From: JBMNHG01 sp045627705 | GTDB lineage: Bacteria > Verrucomicrobiota > Kiritimatiellia > RFP12 > JBMNHG01 | Reading direction: 5' to 3' | Assembly (NCBI GenBank): GCA_045627705.1 | Contig: JAZQOE010000110.1 | Coordinates: forward strand, 1 to 15,230 | DNA: 15,230 bases | Shown: positions 5,818 through 12,239 of the stretch, in pieces | How the letters are laid out: each line of letters starts with the position of its first letter | Position numbering within the stretch: the stretch's first letter is position 1 | Position numbers and translations under genes: made by a program | The notes under the pieces: generated by a model | Told to the model about the DNA's origin: nothing | The model's database searches: none | The model's input: only the letters and a program-made list of their open reading frames with translations

Positions 5818-6852
5818 TTACTGGAAAACGCTGAGCCGTCCGAGGCGGGCGTGTGCGCGGTCGCCGGCGCGGAGCGCGAGCGCGCGCTGGCGTTCCCGCG
5901 TGATTTCGGCTTCGATCGTCTCTTCGGAACCATCGCGCTTCAGTTCGATGCGCACGGTGGGTCCGATACCCTGCACGCGAAGCACTGTCACCTCGAAAGA
6001 TTCGCCGTCGATCGGGTCGCGGGAAAGTTCGATGTCGTGCGGACGCGCGTATGCGGAGACGTCCGAAGGCACCGATGCGACCTGGATGCGTCCCTGGTCC
6101 ATGCGGGCGTGGAAGAGGTTTACGTCTCCGAGGAAGTGGAATACGAATGGCGAAGCGGGATTCTCATAGACTTCTTCGGGCGTACCGGTCTGGACGATTC
6201 TTCCGCCGTTCATCACCACGATGCGATCTGCTACTTCAAGGGCTTCCTCGACATCGTGGGTCACGAAGATGCTGGTGATGTGGATTTCGTCGTGAAGGCG
6301 GCGCAGCCATCGACGCAATTCCTTGCGCACATTCGCGTCGAGCGCGGCGAAGGGCTCGTCGAGCAACAGGAAGCGCGGTTCCACGGCGAGGGCGCGCGCA
6401 AGGGCCACGCGCTGGCGCTGTCCGCCCGAAAGCTGCGCCGGCATCCTGTCGCCGAACCCATCTAGTTTCACAAGCGAAAGGAGCGCTTCGACGCGCCTGC
6501 GGATTTCATCGCGCGACGGCCGGTTCTCGCGGCGCACGCGCAAGCCGAAGGCGATGTTTTCGAAAACGCTCATGTGGCGGAAGAGCGCGTAGTGCTGGAA
6601 GACGAATCCAACCTGCCGCGCGGCGGCGCGCCATTTCCCCGCGTCCTCGCCATCGATGCGGATCGAGCCGACATCTGGGGATTCGAGTCCGGCGAGGATT
6701 CGCAGAAGCGTCGTCTTGCCGCACCCCGAAGGACCGAGCAGGGCGACGAACTCGCCTGGCTCGACGCGGAGCGTCACGTCATCCAGCGCCGCGAATTCGC
6801 CGAAGCGCTTCGAGACATGGTCGATTTCGATTGGGATGGCATTACTGGCCAT
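5818..6852 (-). CDS. cysA: Sulfate/thiosulfate-type ABC transporter ATP-binding protein
   Basis: A 344-residue ABC ATPase that would drive sulfate or thiosulfate import at the cytoplasmic face. Visible motifs are Walker A GPSGCGKTT (40-48), Q-loop FVFQ (83-86), signature LSGGQRQR (141-148), Walker B FLLLDEP (161-167) and the switch His199 in VTHD. Residues about 240-344 form a TOBE-like C-terminal domain (YARPHDIELS, then the IGPTVRIELKRDG strand region), as in CysA and ModC. The start ATG 6852 lies inside the end of cysW (11-base overlap) and has a good site (AGGAAAGG, six bases upstream), so the two genes are translationally linked. Other CysA/PotA-like imports are possible from the ATPase alone, but the paired CysW fixes the sulfate family. 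No regulator site was seen. Confidence 0.9.
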   Translation of the reverse strand: MASNAIPIEIDHVSKRFGEFAALDDVTLRVEPGEFVALLGPSGCGKTTLLRILAGLESPDVGSIRIDGEDAGKWRAAARQVGFVFQHYALFRHMSVFENIAFGLRVRRENRPSRDEIRRRVEALLSLVKLDGFGDRMPAQLSGGQRQRVALARALAVEPRFLLLDEPFAALDANVRKELRRWLRRLHDEIHITSIFVTHDVEEALEVADRIVVMNGGRIVQTGTPEEVYENPASPFVFHFLGDVNLFHARMDQGRIQVASVPSDVSAYARPHDIELSRDPIDGESFEVTVLRVQGIGPTVRIELKRDGSEETIEAEITRERQRALALRAGDRAHARLGRLSVFQ

Positions 6853-7654
6853 GGCAAGCCTTTCCTCGTCCGGCGATGGTTTTCACGACAAGCGTCACTA
6901 TGGCAGTCAGCGCAAGCAGCGACGCACATGCGAAAGCGGCGGCGGACTGGTATTCGTTGTAGAGGATTTCAACGTGGAGCGTGAGGGTGTTCGTGAGGCC
7001 GCGGATGTGGCCGGAGACGACCGATACCGCGCCGAATTCCCCAAGCGCGCGCGCCGTGCATAGCAAGACGCCCGTGAGAAGACCCCACTTGATGTTGGGG
7101 AGTGTTACCCTCCAGAAGGTCTGCCAGCCATTCGCGCCAAGGATGGTCGCGGCCTCTTCCTCGTCGGTCCCCTGCGACTGCATGAGCGGGATTAATTCGC
7201 GCGCGACGAACGGGACCGTCACGAAAAGCGTCGCGAGCATGACGCCCGGTGCCGCGAACACGATGCGTGTCCCATGCGCCATGAGCCAAGGGCCGAACCA
7301 CCCCTGTGCACCGAAGAGGAGCACGAACACCAGGCCGGAGACAACGGGAGAAACAGAGAACGGAAGATCGATGAGGGTGATTAGCGCGGCACGCCCTCGG
7401 AAGCGGAACTTGCCGATAGCCCATGCCGCCGCGATTCCAAAAAGGACGTTGAGCGGTACCGCCACAAGCACGGAAAGCAGGGTAAGTCGAATTGCGGAAA
7501 GGGCGTAGTGATCGGATATGGCGCGGATGAAGGCGCGTCCGCCCTCGGCGAAAGCGCCGGCGAAGAGAACTGCCAACGGCAGCCCAAGCACCACTGCCAG
7601 GAACAGCAGGGCGATGGACGTGAGGACGATTTTTGTCCAGCGTGTCTCGTTCAT
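6842..7654 (-). CDS. cysW: Sulfate ABC transporter permease CysW
   Basis: A 270-residue inner-membrane permease with about six membrane segments. The EAA loop that docks on the ATPase is EEEAATILGANGWQTFWRVTLP (165-186, shown here in full only by position and ends: EEEAAT to RVTLP). LPFSVSPVVSGLVFVLLFG (97-115) and GEFGAVSVVSG (205-215) are strongly CysW-like. I start at ATG 7654: the reading frame stays open further upstream to 7813, but that part is Arg-rich, lies inside the preceding gene and is not needed for the fold. The gap from the PA14 gene is 35 bases and the ribosome site is weak (GGAA). Classical CysW pairs with CysT (CysU); no CysT and no sulfate-binding protein (CysP/Sbp) is present here, so partners must be elsewhere, or CysW acts as a homodimer. 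Confidence 0.9.
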   Translation of the reverse strand: MNETRWTKIVLTSIALLFLAVVLGLPLAVLFAGAFAEGGRAFIRAISDHYALSAIRLTLLSVLVAVPLNVLFGIAAAWAIGKFRFRGRAALITLIDLPFSVSPVVSGLVFVLLFGAQGWFGPWLMAHGTRIVFAAPGVMLATLFVTVPFVARELIPLMQSQGTDEEEAATILGANGWQTFWRVTLPNIKWGLLTGVLLCTARALGEFGAVSVVSGHIRGLTNTLTLHVEILYNEYQSAAAFACASLLALTAIVTLVVKTIAGRGKACHGQ

Positions 7655-7689
7655 TCGCGGTCTTTTCCGTTTGAGTTTTGCCCGGACTG

Positions 7690-9951
7690 TTATTTCCCGT
7701 TTGGCAGCCAGGCGGCGCGCGCCTTGTCGGCGAGAGGATGTCCGGGCAGACGTTCCACGATTTCCTTCGCGAGCGCCCGGGCATCGTCGAGCCTGCGCAT
7801 GCGTTCGAGGCATTCGAGTTCGAGCGCCATGGCATCGGGCAGCGCGGAGTCCATGTCGGCCGTTTCGCGATAAGCCTTGAGCGTCGCGACTGCGCGGCGG
7901 TCGTCGCCGAGATACGAGTAGATGCGTGCTTCGGCGAGCGGGTAGTCTCCGTTGAGTTTTGAAAGCGGGGATTCCGTTTCCCAGCGCTTCAATTCCGCCA
8001 TCGCGTCTTCGACCGCGCCTTGCGCGAGCTGGTCGCGGATGGTCGCCATGAAGGTGGCGTCTCGAACTGCCTGGGCCTTCCAGTCCTCGATGCGCACGCG
8101 CTGCGAAAGCGGGACGATCGCATTGCGGTTCTTCTTTGCGGGGGCGGGAGCGGAACCATCGGAAGATGTGAAGGCCGAACTGTCGATGGTGGCGCCTCCG
8201 AGCGGCGAGAGCTTTACACGGCCGCGGCTGCGTTCCTGCGCCATCGCATAGAAGTTGCGCGCCGCGTCGATTTCGCCGGAGAAGCGTTCGGCATCGCCTT
8301 GACGTATCATGGCCATGTCAACTTGTTCCGGCATGGATACCGAATTTCGCAGGAACTTGGCTTCGCGGCGCGCCGCTTCCACGTCTCCCGCCTCGAAGAG
8401 AAGCGCGCAGATGCGCTCTTCCCGCCAGTGGAATTTGCGGGCGGGATCGCGTTCCGTTTCGGCGAGTTTGTCGAGCGCGGCGAGAAGCGCGGTGGGATCC
8501 TTGCGCGCACGGAGGCTTTCGATGTAGCGATCCTCGAGGATTCTGCGATCATCGAGTGGCACTGCGCGGAGAGCCTTGCCGGCACGTTCGAAAATCGGCT
8601 GGAGAATGGGACCGCCCTTGTAGGGTTCGAGGACTCCCGCCAGCAGATTCCAGAGATCTGGATGCCATTCGGCGCCGGGTTCCTTGCCTGCGGGGGTCGC
8701 CTCGACCATCTTGAGGAATGCCTGGCGATAGTTCAGTCGGCCGGCAGGGTCAAGCGCATTTGCCCCTGGTGGAGGCGTCGATGGGTAAATAAGCGCGGAT
8801 GTCTTCGCCAGGCCGAATGCATTGGATGTCACGAGCGTGACGGGCACTGGTGTTTCGCCTGCAACGAGCCATTCGCATGTCAGGCCATGCGCGACGCGCC
8901 CGTTGCCGAAGTCCCATGCGAAAGAGCAACCCTTTGCACTATCGCCGACATCCGCCCGGAGGAGATAGCGTTGCACCGGCTGATCTCCGAACCACAGATA
9001 ATCGACGGCCAGAGTCGCCCCGTCGATTGCCGCGGCGCGACGCCCGTCGCGCATCGTGATCGACGAGATGCGCGCGGAACCGCTGGCGATGAAGGCCGAT
9101 TCTGGAATCTGTTCGGGCAGTTCCGACTTGTCGCCGCCACGGCGCCAGATCGCCATCATTTCCTGCGGCCCTGTCGCCTCGAAGTGGAAATAGTCGATCT
9201 TGTGCCAGCCCGGCTCGAGGGTGACAGCCTTGCCATGCTGCCCCTGCGCGCCTTCGTTGCGAGTGTGGAGCCCTGGCCATGACGCGATGGACTTGCCATC
9301 GATCTGCAGTTCGGAACCTTCGTCGGAAATCGTGCCGAAATAGATCATTTCCCTCGCATCGAGCTTGAACCAGCCCGTGTACCACGAGCTGTAGTCGTCA
9401 TCGGGGCCAAATGGATTCTCGCGGTGGCCAAGGTATGGGAGCTGTCCCATGCGGGTGTTCGCGCCGGGAGGATTCGCGGTGGCAAGCTTCTTGGCGGCAT
9501 CGAGGGAAGCATTGCCGACCTTTGTGCAAAGAAGCAGACCGGGACGGAGGGTCGAAGCGGAGCGGCGCGCCGCGGACATCGATGAACCGCGCTTGAGATA
9601 GACGCTGATGCGGCCTGCGCCCGCCGCTGGAGCCGCGCACGCGATCAGCATTCCTTCTGCCGGATTGCGCCAGAGCACCAGGTGGTCCAGCTGGGCGCCG
9701 CTGGCGTCGCGGACATCCACGGAAACTTCCGGGGATGGAAGAAATCCGCCGTCGGGCAGACGGAGCAAAATGCCGGCCTCGGGTTCCTGCGGGGATTTCA
9801 CGACGTCGAAATCTGCGCGTATCGCTGCATCCTGGACAACCCATCCTTCGGGGGCATTCTGCCTTTGCTGGGCAAATGCGCACTGTAGCAAGGCGGCGAC
9901 AACCGCCACAGCCATCCCGCCGCGCTGTAGATTCGCATGCATAGTTCTCAT
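7690..9951 (-). CDS. Secreted PA14 / PKD-like domain protein with helical repeat C-terminus
   Basis: A 753-residue exported protein of unknown function. Residues 11-27 form a signal peptide (GGMAVAVVAALLQC, cleavage likely after AFA27). The only nearby Cys has Gln before it, so a lipobox is unlikely. A beta-rich N-terminal part is followed by a PA14-like region at about 187-272: YSSWYTGWFKL, IYFGTISDEGSELQIDGK and LEPGWHKIDYFHFEATG, typical of this sugar- or matrix-binding fold. A PKD-like Ig domain follows at about 315-378 (FAWDFGNGRVAHG). From about 400 to 753 it is helical with TPR-like spacing (EAGDVEAARREAKFLR; YLGDDRRAVATLKAYRE). The start ATG 9951 overlaps the gmhB-like stop as ATGA, with GGAAGGA just upstream; Met4 at 9942 is an alternative. 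It may act in the periplasm or at the surface on glycans or complex assembly, which is an inference from the domains. Confidence 0.8.
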   Translation of the reverse strand: MRTMHANLQRGGMAVAVVAALLQCAFAQQRQNAPEGWVVQDAAIRADFDVVKSPQEPEAGILLRLPDGGFLPSPEVSVDVRDASGAQLDHLVLWRNPAEGMLIACAAPAAGAGRISVYLKRGSSMSAARRSASTLRPGLLLCTKVGNASLDAAKKLATANPPGANTRMGQLPYLGHRENPFGPDDDYSSWYTGWFKLDAREMIYFGTISDEGSELQIDGKSIASWPGLHTRNEGAQGQHGKAVTLEPGWHKIDYFHFEATGPQEMMAIWRRGGDKSELPEQIPESAFIASGSARISSITMRDGRRAAAIDGATLAVDYLWFGDQPVQRYLLRADVGDSAKGCSFAWDFGNGRVAHGLTCEWLVAGETPVPVTLVTSNAFGLAKTSALIYPSTPPPGANALDPAGRLNYRQAFLKMVEATPAGKEPGAEWHPDLWNLLAGVLEPYKGGPILQPIFERAGKALRAVPLDDRRILEDRYIESLRARKDPTALLAALDKLAETERDPARKFHWREERICALLFEAGDVEAARREAKFLRNSVSMPEQVDMAMIRQGDAERFSGEIDAARNFYAMAQERSRGRVKLSPLGGATIDSSAFTSSDGSAPAPAKKNRNAIVPLSQRVRIEDWKAQAVRDATFMATIRDQLAQGAVEDAMAELKRWETESPLSKLNGDYPLAEARIYSYLGDDRRAVATLKAYRETADMDSALPDAMALELECLERMRRLDDARALAKEIVERLPGHPLADKARAAWLPNGK

Positions 9952-10514
9952 GGTTTCCTTCCAAAATGGTTCGCGAAGTCAAGAAGCGAATCAAAGACCT
10001 GAATGCCGCGCTCGGCGGAAAGTTTCCTCATGCCGTCGGACAGCCCCTTTTTCGGGCGGATGAACGCGGCGTTGATGCCGGCGCGCAATCCGGAAAGCGC
10101 ATCGGATTCACGGTCGCCGAGCATCCAGCATTGTGATGGGTCGAGGTCGAATTGGTCGATGCATTCGAGAATGAATCGCGGCGACGGCTTGCGGTATGTA
10201 ACGCCGCCGTCGTTGCCCGGCATTTCCGCCGCGATGCATGTCGCGTCGAAGAGATCCGGCCCCATGCCGACAAGCCGCACCATGCGCGCGATGACAGCCT
10301 CGACGTCTTCCCACCCAAAGTAGCCGCGTGGAATACCGCTTTGGTTAGTGAAGAGGAAGAAACGGAAGCGATCGCGAAGTGCGCGGAAGCCTTCGCGAGT
10401 GCCAGGGAGCAGGCTGATCAGCTCCGGGTCTTTCACGAACACCAGGTCGTAGATCAGCGTGCCGTCGCGGTCGAGGAAAATCCCTCCGCGCTTGATCGCG
10501 GAACCCTTCTTCAC
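9948..10514 (-). CDS. gmhB: GmhB-like HAD phosphatase (heptose/histidinol-type), without the zinc loop
   Basis: A 188-residue cytosolic HAD-IIIA phosphatase. Motifs are LDRDGT (14-19; nucleophile Asp15, acid/base Asp17), TNQSG (56-60), RKP (108-110) and GDRESD (133-138). GmhB removes the C7 phosphate from heptose 1,7-bisphosphate, the step after the kinase encoded just upstream, so the pairing supports this role. The zinc-binding Cys-x-His ... Cys-x-Cys loop of classical GmhB is not present: the corresponding segment (CIAAEMPGNDGGVTY) has one Cys only, Cys93. It may therefore be a zinc-free variant or a related sugar phosphatase. The start is GTG 10514 overlapping the kinase stop (GTGA), preceded by AGGGG; the PA14 gene overlaps its 3' end by four bases. 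Confidence 0.8.
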   Translation of the reverse strand: MKKGSAIKRGGIFLDRDGTLIYDLVFVKDPELISLLPGTREGFRALRDRFRFFLFTNQSGIPRGYFGWEDVEAVIARMVRLVGMGPDLFDATCIAAEMPGNDGGVTYRKPSPRFILECIDQFDLDPSQCWMLGDRESDALSGLRAGINAAFIRPKKGLSDGMRKLSAERGIQVFDSLLDFANHFGRKP

Positions 10515-11488
10515 GAGGCCACCCCTTCTGCATACGCGATGATCTCGGCGGGAGTGGCGGTCGCAGTTCCGAGCTTGCCGACGACCACGCCCGCCGCGAG
10601 GTTCGCGAAACGGGCGGCGGCATCTGGCGCGGCGCCGGCCGCAAGGGCCGCTGTGAGGGCGGAGATCACGGTGTCGCCCGCACCGGAGACATCGAAGACA
10701 GCGCGTGCGGCGGTCGGCATCGTTGAAAGGATCTTGCCATCGGTTGAGAGCATCATGCCATCGGCGCCGAGTGTCACTACGAGCAACTTCGAATGGTGGC
10801 GTTCGTGGAGGCGGCCGCAGATTTCGGAAGCAGGGAAGTCTTCGCCCGGCCGGGCTTCGGAGAGCCCTGCGAGCTGGAGCGCTTCCACGCGGTTCGGAGT
10901 GATAAGGCCAAGCCCATCGAATGCTAGTCCGGGCCGAGGCTTTGGATCCAGTGCGACAAGTTTTTTGGCCCCCGCCAAATCGCGGATGCGGGCTATCATG
11001 GCATTGTCGAGCACACCCTTTGCGTAGTCGGAAAGGATGATTGCATCGGCCCGCGCGATTGCCTTGGCGAGACCACCGTCAATCCATTCGGCTGGCAGGG
11101 CGCAGCGGGATGGCGGTGGCTCGCGGTCGAGGCGACAGAGTTGCTGGTTGCGACACATCACGCGCGTCTTGACGATCGTGTCGATATCATTCCGGACTAG
11201 GAGGGAGTCGAATTCTATGCCGGCCCTTTCGAGGATGGAACGCATCTTTGCGCCGTTCGCATCGGCGCCAGCCACGCCGACAAGTTCCACCGCAACGCCA
11301 AGGGCTCGCAGGTTGTTCGCGACATTGCCGGCGCCGCCCACCGTGAAGGTGTCGCGTTCGACACGCACCACCGGCACGGGCGCTTCCGGGGAAATGCGGG
11401 TGGCGTCGCCCCAGAGATAATGGTCGAGCAGGATGTCGCCAATCACGAGCACGCGGAGTTTGGAAATCGAGTCGAGTAGCTCTTTCAT
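10511..11488 (-). CDS. rfaE1: D-glycero-D-manno-heptose-7-phosphate kinase (PfkB family, kinase-only HldE)
   Basis: A 325-residue ribokinase/PfkB-family enzyme that would phosphorylate heptose 7-phosphate at C1 with ATP. The N-terminal signature GDILLDHYLWGDATRISPEA (residues 17-36) is specific for the HldE/RfaE kinase domain. GGAGNVANN (51-59) binds the sugar, YAKGVL (155-160) and LDPKP (180-184) are family motifs, and DVSGAGDT (266-273) holds the catalytic base Asp272. E. coli HldE has a C-terminal nucleotidyltransferase domain; this protein ends after the kinase, so the nucleotide transfer must be done elsewhere. I start at ATG 11488: the frame stays open upstream to 11707, but that stretch overlaps the HAD gene and gives no fold signal. 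It follows the HAD gene by 26 bases and overlaps the GmhB-like gene by four. Confidence 0.9.
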   Translation of the reverse strand: MKELLDSISKLRVLVIGDILLDHYLWGDATRISPEAPVPVVRVERDTFTVGGAGNVANNLRALGVAVELVGVAGADANGAKMRSILERAGIEFDSLLVRNDIDTIVKTRVMCRNQQLCRLDREPPPSRCALPAEWIDGGLAKAIARADAIILSDYAKGVLDNAMIARIRDLAGAKKLVALDPKPRPGLAFDGLGLITPNRVEALQLAGLSEARPGEDFPASEICGRLHERHHSKLLVVTLGADGMMLSTDGKILSTMPTAARAVFDVSGAGDTVISALTAALAAGAAPDAAARFANLAAGVVVGKLGTATATPAEIIAYAEGVAS

Positions 11489-11514
11489 GTCTGGTTCCAG
11501 AATAGTGGATGGAT

Positions 11515-12204
11515 TCAGGCGCGTGCGGCGAACGCGGCGGAGATGCCGTTTATCATGGTGACTGCCTCGGCGAGATTGGCGACTGTCCAATCCGCTCCCG
11601 CTTCGACGAGCCTGGCTTCGTCGAAGCTTGACCTGACTCCGAGCGCAAGGCATCCCGCGGCCTTGGCGGCCTGCAGACCCGATGGCGCATCCTCGACCAC
11701 AAGGCAATTCTTCGGATCGAGTCCGAGTTTCGACGCAGCCAACTGGAAGATGTCGGGGAATGGCTTGCGCCGAGTGACCATCGTTCCATCCACGACGGCA
11801 TCGAAGAATCCTTCGCCCATGCCTATCTGGACGATGTTGCCGCGGACTTTCACAAGATCCGCGCTACTGGCCACGGCGAGTTTGCACCCTTGCGCCATGC
11901 AGGCGCGCGCGAAATCGTGGGCGCCTGTCATCGGGGGCATGCGCCCCTTGATCAACTCGAGATAAAACTCGTAGCAGCGCGCCTTGTCTGGCACGGGATC
12001 GAAGGGAATGCCGCGCTGTTCCGCGGGACCTCCGAGAAAGCGGTCTTCGCCCATGCCGACGAAAGGAAAGAACGCTTCGTCGGGGATGTCGGCGCCATGG
12101 CGTTCGCGGAACATGGCGCGCGCGGCTTCCCTGATATACGGTTCGGAATCGCAGAGTACGCCATCCATGTCAAACAGCACGCCCTGCCAAGGATTCAAAA
12201 TCAT
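11515..12204 (-). CDS. HAD-superfamily sugar phosphatase / beta-phosphoglucomutase-like
   Basis: A 229-residue HAD subfamily IA enzyme. The catalytic motif is FDMDGVLCDSE (11-21; nucleophile Asp12, Asp14). Motif II is VASSAD (111-116), Lys147 lies in RRKPFPD, and Glu171-Asp172 bind Mg2+ (VVEDAPSG). The cap inserted after motif I (about 22-90) is helical, as in beta-phosphoglucomutase and phosphoglycolate-like phosphatases. Both a hexose-phosphate mutase and a sugar-phosphate phosphatase are possible; the sequence alone does not decide. Its place between a GH127 enzyme and the heptose kinase suggests a sugar phosphate. The start is ATG 12204, with an excellent AAGGAG just upstream, rather than earlier in-frame codons. 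It follows the GH127 stop by 35 bases. Confidence 0.85.
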   Translation of the reverse strand: MILNPWQGVLFDMDGVLCDSEPYIREAARAMFRERHGADIPDEAFFPFVGMGEDRFLGGPAEQRGIPFDPVPDKARCYEFYLELIKGRMPPMTGAHDFARACMAQGCKLAVASSADLVKVRGNIVQIGMGEGFFDAVVDGTMVTRRKPFPDIFQLAASKLGLDPKNCLVVEDAPSGLQAAKAAGCLALGVRSSFDEARLVEAGADWTVANLAEAVTMINGISAAFAARA

Positions 12205-12239
12205 TTGGTTTCTCCTTCTTGTCGCGGGGGCTTTTGTTT

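Noticed and set aside
7655..7813. N-terminal extension of CysW
   Set aside because: It overlaps the end of the PA14 gene and is Arg-rich with no membrane segment; CysW length is normal from 7654.
8020..9282. Long + strand open frame (420 codons) opposite the PA14 gene
   Set aside because: It is antisense to a gene with a signal peptide and recognisable domains, has no ribosome site or known motif, and is rich in the residues expected from reading GC-rich codons backwards.
10152..11027. A + strand open frame of 291 codons across the kinase/phosphatase junction
   Set aside because: It is antisense to two well-supported overlapping genes and has no family motif.
11489..11707. N-terminal extension of the heptose kinase
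   Set aside because: The frame is open, but it lies within the HAD gene, is rich in Arg/Ser/Gly, and the kinase fold begins right at the ATG at 11488.
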